Position numbers and translations under genes: made by a program | In this document: positions 27,476 to 34,724 of the stretch, in pieces | How positions within the stretch are numbered: position 1 is the first letter of the stretch | Layout of the letters: every line of letters begins with the position of its first letter | Notes under the pieces: generated by a model | Told to the model about the DNA's origin: nothing | The model's database searches: none | Seen by the model: the letters and a program-made list of their open reading frames with translations, nothing else | Source of the DNA: JALUZX01 sp964561605 | Lineage (GTDB): Bacteria; Planctomycetota; UBA1135; JALUZX01 | Reading direction: 5' to 3' | DNA: 64,000 bases | NCBI GenBank assembly: GCA_964561605.1 | Contig: CAZLQD010000010.1 | Coordinates: 124,001-188,000 of the forward strand

Positions 27476-28564
27476 ATGACGGGCGTGATCCGCTACCTCC
27501 TCCTCCCATGGAACCTGGCCTTCCGGCCCCTCAGGCCCTGGACGGGACCTCTCCACATCCAGTTGGAGCCCACCAACGCCTGCAACCAGAAGTGTTTGAT
27601 GTGCACCAGGGACCGGCTCATCCAGAAGACGGAGTTCCTGAAGGAAGAGGGTTTCCGGAAGATCCTCGAGGAGATCCGGCCGAGAAAGATGAACCTCTCC
27701 GGCCTGGGCGAACCCTTCCTCCACCCCGGAATCTTCGATTTCATCCGCCTCGCCCGGGAGAAGGGGACGGCCGTGACCCTGGCCACCAACTTCACCCTCC
27801 TGGAGGGGAAGGTGGAGGAACTCATCGCCTCGGGCATCAACGAGGTCAAGGTCTCCCTCGACTCGGCCGAACCGGAGACCTACAAGCGGATCCGCCGGGG
27901 AGCCGGCTCCAGGGAGAAGGTCATCTCCACCCTTGAGGAGTTGAAGCGGAAGAAGGCCGAGAAGGGAGTCTCCCTCCCGGTCGTGCGGATCAACTTCGCC
28001 CTCCAGGCGGCCAACGCGGGCCAGCTCGTCCCCCTGATCCGGACCGCCCGATCCCTGGGGGCCGAGTCCATCTACGTCCAATACCTCGACTACGTGGACA
28101 TGGAAGACCGCAAGCCGGACCTGGTCCGCGACCTGGAGCCCGGGAAGCTGAGGGCCCTATTCCTGGAAGCCCGGCGGGCCGCCGAGGAGGAGGGCATCAC
28201 CCACAACCTGGACATCTGGCTGAGGGACCTCTCCCTCTACGCCAACAAGATGGGCCCGGCCGCGGCCTTCCGGGTCAACGGGAGGGTCTGTTATTTCCCC
28301 TGGATCACCACCTTCATCGAGGCCGGCGGCGACGTGAAACCCTGCCCCATCTTCGTCTGGAAACGAGGCGTAGGAAGGATGGGCAACATCTACGAGACAC
28401 CCTTCTCCGAAATCTGGCGGGGCGAGGCCTACAGGGAGGTGCGCCGCGACCTCCGGAAGGGGAAGAAGGTCCTTCCACCCTGCCGCCAGTGCATCCCCCA
28501 GACGCTGGGGAACATCTTCGCCCTGTACTCCAAGCTCCACCCAGGCTGGAACAAGAAATCCTGA
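27476..28564 (+). CDS. Radical SAM protein with SPASM-like C-terminal region
   Basis: 362 residues. The 4Fe-4S/SAM motif is CNQKCLMC (CxxxCxxC), followed by the GEP-type block LSGLGEPFLHPG. The C-terminal region has CYFPWITTFIEAGGDVKPCPIF and a further CRQC, resembling SPASM auxiliary cluster ligands. MGNIYETPFSEIWRG is typical of SPASM enzymes. It sits between an epimerase and a GT4 glycosyltransferase, 1 bp after the former. The substrate is unknown; a glycan or lipid modification is possible. Confidence 0.88.
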   Translation: MTGVIRYLLLPWNLAFRPLRPWTGPLHIQLEPTNACNQKCLMCTRDRLIQKTEFLKEEGFRKILEEIRPRKMNLSGLGEPFLHPGIFDFIRLAREKGTAVTLATNFTLLEGKVEELIASGINEVKVSLDSAEPETYKRIRRGAGSREKVISTLEELKRKKAEKGVSLPVVRINFALQAANAGQLVPLIRTARSLGAESIYVQYLDYVDMEDRKPDLVRDLEPGKLRALFLEARRAAEEEGITHNLDIWLRDLSLYANKMGPAAAFRVNGRVCYFPWITTFIEAGGDVKPCPIFVWKRGVGRMGNIYETPFSEIWRGEAYREVRRDLRKGKKVLPPCRQCIPQTLGNIFALYSKLHPGWNKKS

Positions 28565-28573
28565 GGCGGGGCA

Positions 28574-29716
28574 GTGAAGATCCTCATGCTCAACTACGAG
28601 TTCCCTCCCCTGGGCGGGGGTTCCTCGCCGGTGACCCTCCAGTTGGGAAGGGAGCTGGTCCGCCTGGGGCACCAGGTGGACGTGGTCACCATGGCAGGAA
28701 GAGGCCTCCCGGGAAGAGAGATCGTCGAGGGCATGCAGGTTCTGCGCCTGCCGGCCCTCCGCCTGAGGAGAGAGAAGTCCACCACGCCGGAAATGCTCAC
28801 CTTCCTCGTCTCGGCCTTGCTTCGCCTCCCCGGAATCGCCCGCCGAGGGAATTACGATCTGAACCACACCCACTTCATCTTTCCCACGGGCCCCGCCGCC
28901 CTCTGGCTGAAGAAGAGAACGGGCCTTCCCTACCTGGTCACCTCCCACGGTTCGGACGTTCCCGGCTACAACCCGGACCGATTCGGCCTCCAGCACAAGA
29001 TCCTCGCGCCCCTGTGGAGATCGGTGGTCCGGGGGGCGGAACGGATCACCACCCCCAGTTCCGACCACGGGAACCTGGTCTTGCGGGCCGCTCCCTGGGC
29101 CAGGGTCGAGGCCGTTCCCAACGGAATCGACCCGGAGGAATTCCGCCCCGATCGCCCCAGGAAGAAGGTGATCCTCGGAGCGGGACGCCTCTTTCCGAGG
29201 AAGAACTACGCCCTCCTGGTCCGGGCCCTGGAAGGCCTGGATCCCTCCTGGGAGGTGGTGCTGGCCGGGGAAGGCCCGGAGCGGCCCCGCCTGGAGGCCC
29301 TGGCCCGGGAAAAGAAGGTCCGCCTCACCGTAACGGGCTGGCTGGACCGGAAGAGCCCCCGCCTGAAGGAACTCTACGAGACCTCGGCCATCTTCGTCCT
29401 CCCATCCCTCAAGGAGTCCTTCGGTATGGTCGTGGCCGAGGCCATGGCGGCGGGGATGGCCGTGGTCACCACACGGGAAGGTGGTCCGGCAGAGGTGGCG
29501 GGTGAGGCGGGAATCCTCGTGCCTGCAGGCGACTTGCAGGCCCTGCGCCGGGCCGTCCTCGGCCTCGTGGAGAACGAGGCCGCCAGGAGGGACATGGCCT
29601 CCCGGGCCAGGGAGAGGGCCCTGGCCCGGTTCGCCTGGCCCGTCGTGGCCCGCCGGTTCCTCGAGCTCTATGAAGAGATCCTTTCCGGGTCTCCCCCCCA
29701 TTCCCACCCCGCCTGA
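28574..29716 (+). CDS. GT4-family glycosyltransferase
   Basis: 380 residues from GTG 28574. The GT-B fold is apparent: N-terminal GGGSSPVTLQLGREL, TSHGSDVPGY and VPNGIDPEEF, then a C-terminal donor domain with GAGRLFPRKN, LAGEGPERP, and the nucleotide-sugar motif PSLKESFGMVVAEAMAAG. This retaining glycosyltransferase acts in the cytosol and is likely part of a glycolipid or polysaccharide pathway with the two genes upstream. Confidence 0.93.
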   Translation: MKILMLNYEFPPLGGGSSPVTLQLGRELVRLGHQVDVVTMAGRGLPGREIVEGMQVLRLPALRLRREKSTTPEMLTFLVSALLRLPGIARRGNYDLNHTHFIFPTGPAALWLKKRTGLPYLVTSHGSDVPGYNPDRFGLQHKILAPLWRSVVRGAERITTPSSDHGNLVLRAAPWARVEAVPNGIDPEEFRPDRPRKKVILGAGRLFPRKNYALLVRALEGLDPSWEVVLAGEGPERPRLEALAREKKVRLTVTGWLDRKSPRLKELYETSAIFVLPSLKESFGMVVAEAMAAGMAVVTTREGGPAEVAGEAGILVPAGDLQALRRAVLGLVENEAARRDMASRARERALARFAWPVVARRFLELYEEILSGSPPHSHPA

Positions 29717-29875
29717 ACCCCAGGCGCCTCCGGCCCCTTCCCATCGGCCCGGCTCGAAGGTGAGGCTCCGGAGGGCCTTCCGCCCCGCCCCTCCTGTCCA
29801 CCCCAAGTCTTCCCGGCTATCATGGATTTTTTCCATTCCCCCCTTCCCCCGACGACATCCGAGGAAACACACGCC

Positions 29876-31699
29876 ATGAAGACCGCCGTTCCCCACCTGG
29901 TCCTCGCCCTCCTCCTCTCTCCCCTCTTTCCCGGCCTCCTCCCCTCCCTTCCCTCCCAGGAGCGGACCTCCCTCCTGGTGGAGATCGACTGCGGGGGGAT
30001 CCCCCCGGCCCTCCTGGGCTCCCGCCTCGCCCGGTCCGGCCTGGACGTCCTCCCCTCCGGCCCGGGCCGCCAAGGCCCCCTCCGTATCATCCTGGCCCCC
30101 GGGGAGGAGGAGATCCTCCAAACCATGGGCCTGGATTTCCGGATCCTCCGAAGGGGCCGCCCCCTGAAGGAGATCCTGGCCTCCCGGGACGCTCCCCCCG
30201 ATTCCCGGTACTACACGACCTCCGAGATGTATACCCTCCTCGGAAACCTCCAGAAATCCTACCCCGGCCTGGCCAGACGCATCGACCTCACCCAGTACAC
30301 GGGCGCTCCCCCCACCCACGAGGGAAGGCACATCTACGCCCTCAAGATCTCGGACCACGTCTCCAAGGACGAGGACGAGCCCAACCTGGCGATCCTGGCC
30401 GAGCACCACGCTAGGGAGCTGAACACCCAGGTCATGGCCGTCGAAACGGCCAGGCGGCTCCTCCAGGGTTACGCATCCAATGCCGGGATCCGGTCCATCG
30501 TGGATTCCCACGAGATCTGGATCGTCCCCATCGTCAACCCCGACGGGTGCGAGTACGTCTGGAACAAGGACAACTGGTGGCGCAAGAACCGCCGCAGGAA
30601 CCCGGACGGAAGCTACGGCGTGGACCCCAACCGGAACTACCCCTTCCGCTGGAGGAAGTGCGGGTACAGCACCAGGCCCTCCTCCAACATCTACTGCGGC
30701 CCCTCGGCAGGCTCCGAGCCCTGCGTCCGGACCATCATGAAGCTCTCCGACAAGCGCCATTTCCAGAAGGTCCTGGACTTCCACTCCTACGGCAGGGAGA
30801 TCCTCTATCCCTATTCACCCTGCACCAGGTCCGTGCCCTCCCAGGTCCGGAACCTCTTCCTCTCCGTGATCTCCACCCTCCGTTCCGCCGCCTCCTACAG
30901 GTGGCGGAATCCCTCGGCCAGCGGCGAGGAACCCGAGTGGCAGTGGTACCGCCGGGGGACCCTGGCCTTCCTGGTGGAGGTCATGACCAGTTTCCAGCCG
31001 AGCTACACCTCGGCCCTGGCCGAGGAGAGAACCAGGGTTCGGCCCCTGGTGGATCGTTGGTTCTCCCTGGCTCCTCCCATGGAAGGCCACGTGAAGGACC
31101 TGGCCGGAAGGCCCCTGGCGGCGGCCCTCAAGGTCTCGGGGGTCCACTTCAGCTACGGCGAGACCATCCGGAGCGGGGGCCCCTGGGGAAGGTACGCCCT
31201 CTGGCTCGCGCCCGGGACCTACGACGTCACCTTCTCCGCCCCCGGTTACCTGCCCCTCACCGTGAGGGCCACCCTGGTTTCGGGAAGAACCCTCAAAAAG
31301 GACGTCGTCCTCCTGCCCGTGCCCGCCGTCCTGGCGAAATCCGGCACGGGAAGGCTGGGAACCAGGGCGGTCTTCACCATGACCGCCCCTTACGACAAGG
31401 GCCTTCCCTACTTCATCGGCGCCGCCTTCGGCACGAGCCCGGGCCAGAAAGTGGGGACCCGGACCCTCCCCCTCAACGGGGACGCCCTCTTCATGGCGAG
31501 CATCATGCTTCCCGGCGTCTTCAGGGGAAACCTGGGAAGGGTGAACGCCCAGGGCCGGGCGGTCATGACCTTCTCCATCCCCAACTGGCCCGCCCTGGCG
31601 GGCCTGAAGTTCCACTTCGCCGGCTTCACCGTGGACCAGGCCTATCCCCTGGGCGTCAAAACCATCTCCAACGCAGTGAGCCTCACACTGGTCCAGTAA
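29876..31699 (+). CDS. Secreted M14-family carboxypeptidase (CPT-like) with accessory domains
   Basis: 607 residues from ATG 29876, the start of a clear signal peptide, with GAGGAAA upstream. Catalytic motifs: HARE (zinc His178 and Glu181), NPDGCEYVW, the substrate block GVDPNRNYPFRW, the third zinc ligand in LDFHSYGREILY, and LAFLVEVMTSF with the catalytic Glu. A carboxypeptidase-regulatory-like domain follows (MEGHVKDLAGRPLAAALKVSG ... YDVTFSAPGYLPL). The last 115 residues resemble the C-terminal domains of the matrixin and S1 protease here (MTFSIPNWPALAGLKFHFAGFTVD). A long pro-region (about 30-110) precedes the enzyme. Confidence 0.93.
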   Translation: MKTAVPHLVLALLLSPLFPGLLPSLPSQERTSLLVEIDCGGIPPALLGSRLARSGLDVLPSGPGRQGPLRIILAPGEEEILQTMGLDFRILRRGRPLKEILASRDAPPDSRYYTTSEMYTLLGNLQKSYPGLARRIDLTQYTGAPPTHEGRHIYALKISDHVSKDEDEPNLAILAEHHARELNTQVMAVETARRLLQGYASNAGIRSIVDSHEIWIVPIVNPDGCEYVWNKDNWWRKNRRRNPDGSYGVDPNRNYPFRWRKCGYSTRPSSNIYCGPSAGSEPCVRTIMKLSDKRHFQKVLDFHSYGREILYPYSPCTRSVPSQVRNLFLSVISTLRSAASYRWRNPSASGEEPEWQWYRRGTLAFLVEVMTSFQPSYTSALAEERTRVRPLVDRWFSLAPPMEGHVKDLAGRPLAAALKVSGVHFSYGETIRSGGPWGRYALWLAPGTYDVTFSAPGYLPLTVRATLVSGRTLKKDVVLLPVPAVLAKSGTGRLGTRAVFTMTAPYDKGLPYFIGAAFGTSPGQKVGTRTLPLNGDALFMASIMLPGVFRGNLGRVNAQGRAVMTFSIPNWPALAGLKFHFAGFTVDQAYPLGVKTISNAVSLTLVQ

Positions 31700-31721
31700 A
31701 CCGGGCCGGTCCCTCCCCCTT

Positions 31722-31769
31722 CGGGAGGCCCTTCCCCTGGTCCGAACCCGGAAAAAGAAGGGCCTCCCG
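31722..31769. terminator. Long hairpin after the M14 carboxypeptidase gene
   Basis: A 13-bp stem (CGGGAGGCCCTTC / GAAGGGCCTCCCG) encloses a 22-nt loop, 22 bp after the carboxypeptidase stop. There is no T-tract afterwards, so it is a probable transcript end or stability element rather than a classic terminator. Confidence 0.5.
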
Positions 31770-31819
31770 GCCGCGTGGGCCTTCCTCGTGGGAAAACCAG
31801 GAAACCCGCCGCCGCCTTC

Positions 31820-31994
31820 TCAGGAAAGATCCCGGATCCCCCTACCGCAACTCCATCACAAGCCCCACGGGCCGGTGATACCGAGCCCCCTAGTAGAGGT
31901 AGGAGTCCTGGTATCCGTAGAAGGTGAAGACATCCGCCTTCCCCGTGAGCCCCCCTCCCACGGTGTCGAAGAGGCAACCTCGGCCCCGATCAAG
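31820..31994 (-). pseudogene. Possible decayed RHS-repeat tail
   Basis: Read on the minus strand, this stretch gives DTVGGGLTGKADVFTFYGY then QDSYLY, a stop, GARYHRPVG, a second stop and GDPG. RHS/YD-repeat cores often end in a comparable pattern of Gly-Ala-Arg-Tyr-Tyr-x-Pro followed by Gly-Arg-Phe and Asp-Pro. There are two in-frame stops, no start and no upstream body. The call rests on short resemblance only and may be chance. Confidence 0.25.
31973..31994. repeat. 22-bp direct repeat, left copy
   Basis: GGCAACCTCGGCCCCGATCAAG is repeated exactly at 32182-32203, 209 bp downstream. Flanking bases also match loosely (GAG or GAGG before each copy). The repeats bracket part of the gap of more than 500 bp upstream of the ATPase gene. 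Confidence 0.85.
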
Positions 31995-32181
31995 GGACAC
32001 AAGGGCAAGGAGGGGATAGAAAATCAGGAAAAAAACCTGGGCAGGGGTTTGTTAGGGGTCGGCATCCTCCACAATGAGCCTCGGCACCAGGAATCTTCGA
32101 GAAAGTAGGTGTCGGCTCAGCGCACCAAAGACAGGTGTCCCTTGACAAACAACCCTCCCGGCTTCTTTTTCCCATGAGGAG
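31995..32181. other. Non-coding spacer between the 22-bp repeats
   Basis: This segment, less GC-rich than the genes around it, has A-rich runs (AAAATCAGGAAAAAAACC) and no convincing gene. A TTGACA at 32142-32147 could be a -35 element, but no good -10 lies 16-18 bp downstream. It may be the remains of an insertion or the regulatory leader of the ATPase operon. Confidence 0.5.
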
Positions 32182-32203
32182 GGCAACCTCGGCCCCGATC
32201 AAG
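32182..32203. repeat. 22-bp direct repeat, right copy
   Basis: Exact copy of the element at 31973-31994. It ends directly before TATGCT (32204-32209), a plausible -10 hexamer 30 bp ahead of the ATPase ATG, so the repeat may double as an upstream promoter or operator segment. Confidence 0.85.
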
Positions 32204-32238
32204 TATGCTACCGGCTGGGAAGTAGGAAAGGTGCCCCG

Positions 32239-33390
32239 ATGAATGGAACCCCTAGATTCCAGCGCCTTGAGTTAAAAAACTGGAAGAACTTCGCCTCCGT
32301 TGAAGTGGACCTCCAGGGACGGGTGTTCCTTGTAGGCCCCAATGCGTCCGGCAAGTCTAACTTCCTGGACCTTTTCCGATTCCTCAGGGACCTTGCCTCA
32401 CCGGGAGGAGGGTTCCAGGAGGCCCTCCGCCGCCGGGGCGGGGTTCGGGCTATCCGTTGCCTGGCGGCACGCCGCCACCCCGATGTAGAGATTCGGGTTG
32501 AGGTCGGCGCCCCAGATGGCCCTTGGGTCTACGAACTGGCTTTCAACCAGGACAAACAACGCCCGCCCCTGGTCCGCCGGGAAGTGGTGCTTCAAGGGGA
32601 CCGAACTCTCTTGGATCGTCCCAACAAAGACGACAAGGACGACGAGGAAAGGCTCACCCAGACCTACCTTGAGCAGGTCAATGTCAACCGTCTCTTCCGG
32701 CCGATCGTCGAATTCTTCAGGTCCATACGTTATTTGCATCTAGTACCTCAGCTCGTCCGAGAGCCGGACCGCTCTGTCGGCCGCCATGCCGATCCTTATG
32801 GAGGGGACTTTCTCGAACAAATCGCCAATACACGGGCAAATACCCAAAAGGCCCGGCTCAGGCGGATACGGGACGCCCTTCGCATCGCTGTACCCCAGCT
32901 CGAAGAAATCGAGCTCTTCCGCGATGGCCGTGGCACCCCCCATTTGCGCGGGAAGTATCAACACTGGCGTCCCCAAGGCGCCTGGCAGACGGAGGACCAG
33001 TTCTCCGACGGAACCCTCCGCTTGATGGGCCTTCTTTGGGTGGTCATGGAGGGCCGCAGTCCCCTCCTTTTGGAAGAGCCGGAACTTTCCCTCCATCCCG
33101 AAATCGTCCGCATGCTTCCCCAGATGCTGGCAAGGGCGCTGCGCCGGAGGGGCCGCCAGGTTCTCTTGAGCACCCACTCCCCGGACCTCCTCCGGGACGA
33201 GGGGATCGGCCTGGACGAAGTCCTTCTCCTCATCCCCGAAAAGGAAGGAACCAAGGTCGAGCCCGCCTCATCCCTGGAAGACATCGAGAAACTTTTGGAA
33301 GGCGGACTTTCCCTTCCGGATATCGTGATTCCCAGGACAAGCCCGCCTGAGGCCAAACAGTTGATGCTCTTTGACGTCGATGGAAAATGA
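32239..33390 (+). CDS. AAA_21-type (SMC/OLD-like) ATPase, candidate anti-phage component
   Basis: 383 residues with AGGAAAGG upstream. ABC-type ATPase motifs are complete: Walker A GPNASGKS (33-40), a signature-like QFSDGTLR (about 254), Walker B SPLLLEEPELSLHP (about 274-287) and the H-loop LLSTHSPDLL (His about 313). The insert between them is variable. The N-terminus (FQRLELKNWKNFASVEVDL) is the typical start of RecF/OLD-like ATPases. No nuclease is fused; the nuclease-like function seems to sit in the next gene, whose ATG overlaps this stop (ATGA). G+C is lower than in neighbours (one line 36 of 60), suggesting acquisition. Such ATPase/TOPRIM pairs are often defence systems. Confidence 0.9.
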   Translation: MNGTPRFQRLELKNWKNFASVEVDLQGRVFLVGPNASGKSNFLDLFRFLRDLASPGGGFQEALRRRGGVRAIRCLAARRHPDVEIRVEVGAPDGPWVYELAFNQDKQRPPLVRREVVLQGDRTLLDRPNKDDKDDEERLTQTYLEQVNVNRLFRPIVEFFRSIRYLHLVPQLVREPDRSVGRHADPYGGDFLEQIANTRANTQKARLRRIRDALRIAVPQLEEIELFRDGRGTPHLRGKYQHWRPQGAWQTEDQFSDGTLRLMGLLWVVMEGRSPLLLEEPELSLHPEIVRMLPQMLARALRRRGRQVLLSTHSPDLLRDEGIGLDEVLLLIPEKEGTKVEPASSLEDIEKLLEGGLSLPDIVIPRTSPPEAKQLMLFDVDGK

Positions 33391-33989
33391 CCGGGAAGAT
33401 CTACGTCTCTGCCGTTGTGGAGGGGATCCTGGATGAAGCAGTAGTCGATAAGCTCATCCGCCACGCCGGGGGGAATCCGGACACCATCTACGGGAAGCAA
33501 GGAAAGGACCGCATTCGGAGACAGATCGTTGGTTACAACCATGCCGCACTCCGATCCCCATGGTTCGTACTCGTGGATTTGGACCAGGAAAAGGAGTGCG
33601 CTCCGGCTCTTCGAGATGCCTGGGTCCAGGATCCTGCACCGAACCTTTGCTTCCGAGTTGCCGTGCGGGCCGTCGAGGCCTGGCTCCTTGCGGATTTCGA
33701 AAACCTTGCCCGGTTCCTTCGAGTTCCCCCGACATCCGTTCCCAAGGCCCCGGAAAACCTTGAAAACCCGAAGCGGGCCCTCGTGGACCTTGCCTCCCGA
33801 TCCCGGAGCAGGGGAATCAAGGAAGAAATGGTTCCCAGGCTGAAGAGCGGCCGCCTGGTCGGGCCCGCCTATACGTCACGGATGGTCCGATTCGTCCAGG
33901 AAGCATGGAATCCCGTCCAAGCGGCCCCAAGGGCTCCAAGCCTCCGCCGGGCCATGGATTGTCTTGCGAAACTGATGAAAAGATCCTGA
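33387..33989 (+). CDS. Small TOPRIM-like protein (DUF4276-like) paired with the ATPase
   Basis: 200 residues, overlapping the ATPase by 4 bp. The N-terminal strand-Glu motif KIYVSAVVEG (Glu12) and the later FVLVDLDQEKE (Asp64 and Asp66) are arranged as in TOPRIM folds, where Glu and the DxD pair bind magnesium. VRAVEAWLLAD (about 94-103) is a block I associate with DUF4276/RloB-like partners of AAA ATPases. A one-line count gives 34 G+C in 60. It probably acts as a nuclease or effector regulated by the ATPase. The exact family cannot be fixed by eye. Confidence 0.75.
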   Translation: MTGKIYVSAVVEGILDEAVVDKLIRHAGGNPDTIYGKQGKDRIRRQIVGYNHAALRSPWFVLVDLDQEKECAPALRDAWVQDPAPNLCFRVAVRAVEAWLLADFENLARFLRVPPTSVPKAPENLENPKRALVDLASRSRSRGIKEEMVPRLKSGRLVGPAYTSRMVRFVQEAWNPVQAAPRAPSLRRAMDCLAKLMKRS

Positions 33990-34092
33990 TTTTTTTCCGA
34001 GGAACTCGACGTGCCCGGAAAGACCGGCCTGCCCGAAGAACGAGCCTGCAGCCCCTATCGATCCGATCGCACCGTAACGGCCCTCCTCGTCC

Positions 34093-34117
34093 CGGCCCGG
34101 AGGGCCGTTTTCCTTTT
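34093..34117 (+). terminator. Terminator, first repeat unit
   Basis: A 6-bp stem (CGGCCC / GGGCCG) with a GGA loop, followed by TTTTCCTTTT, ends the ATPase/TOPRIM transcript. Confidence 0.7.
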
Positions 34118-34146
34118 CCCTCGTCAGCCCCGGCCGGCCGAGTCCC

Positions 34147-34164
34147 GGCCCGGAGGGCCTTTTT
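34147..34164 (+). terminator. Terminator, second repeat unit
   Basis: A 5-bp stem (GGCCC / GGGCC) with a GGA loop and five T duplicates the first terminator 53 bp downstream. Confidence 0.65.
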
Positions 34165-34264
34165 CCTTTTCCCTCGTCAGCCCCGGCCGGCCGAGTCCCG
34201 GCCCGGAGGGCCGGGACGAGGACGCCCGGGGCTCGAGGGAGAGGAGAGACCCCGTGGAAGCCTA

Positions 34265-34714
34265 CTAGTGGGTTCCCAGGGTGCCCTTCTTGGCCCGAAG
34301 CCGCGCCAGGGCGCGCCTCATAGCGTATTCGGCCCGAGGGATATCGATATCGGGGGCGGCCCGTTCCCGGAGTCGCTCTTCGGCCCTCTGGAGGGCGGCC
34401 CGGGCCCTGGCCTCATCGATCTCCTCGGCCGTCTCCCCGGCGTCCACCACGAAAGAAAGGCGGTCCTCCCGGACCTCCATGAACCCCCTGGTCAGGGCCA
34501 GGAACCTGGTCTTCCCCCCTTCCTCCACGATCTTGGTCACCCCGGGCTCGACGAGGGAGATCATGGGAGCGTGTCTCGGCAGGATTCCGAAGAAACCGTC
34601 TGCGCCGGGGAAGAGGATGGACCGGATCTTGCCCCTGTAGACCACCCGGTCGGGGCTGATCACCTCCAGCTCCATCACCTTCGTCGAAGTGGATCCCTCG
34701 GCCATGGCTCCCAT
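34265..34714 (-). CDS. atpC: ATP synthase F1 subunit epsilon
   Basis: 149 residues from ATG 34714; an ATG nine bases later (MAEGS) is an alternative start. The beta-sandwich domain (MELEVISPDRVVYRGKIRSILFPGADGFFGILPRHAPMI) and a C-terminal helical hairpin are both present. It is the central-stalk regulatory subunit, last gene of the minus-strand atp operon, 10 bp after atpD. Confidence 0.95.
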   Translation of the reverse strand: MGAMAEGSTSTKVMELEVISPDRVVYRGKIRSILFPGADGFFGILPRHAPMISLVEPGVTKIVEEGGKTRFLALTRGFMEVREDRLSFVVDAGETAEEIDEARARAALQRAEERLRERAAPDIDIPRAEYAMRRALARLRAKKGTLGTH

Positions 34715-34724
34715 CCCCGGTCTC

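Larger units (their letters stand above)
34089..34217. repeat. 53-bp tandem repeat, 2.3 copies, with hairpins
   Basis: Two nearly identical 53-bp units (34089-34141 and 34142-34194) are followed by a partial third (34195-34212). Each unit begins with GTCCCGGCCCGGAGGGCC, a hairpin, followed by a T-rich stretch and a Pu/Py-rich spacer. The third copy extends into a perfect 10-bp hairpin (34195-34217). The array lies between the convergent TOPRIM gene and atpC. Confidence 0.9.

Noticed and set aside
28157..30784. 875-codon minus-strand open frame
   Set aside because: It runs opposite the radical SAM, GT4 and M14 genes, all of which have recognisable motifs on the plus strand.
31990..32202. Minus-strand 70-codon frame in the repeat spacer
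   Set aside because: No ribosome binding site, no recognisable domain, Cys/Pro-rich composition as expected by chance.
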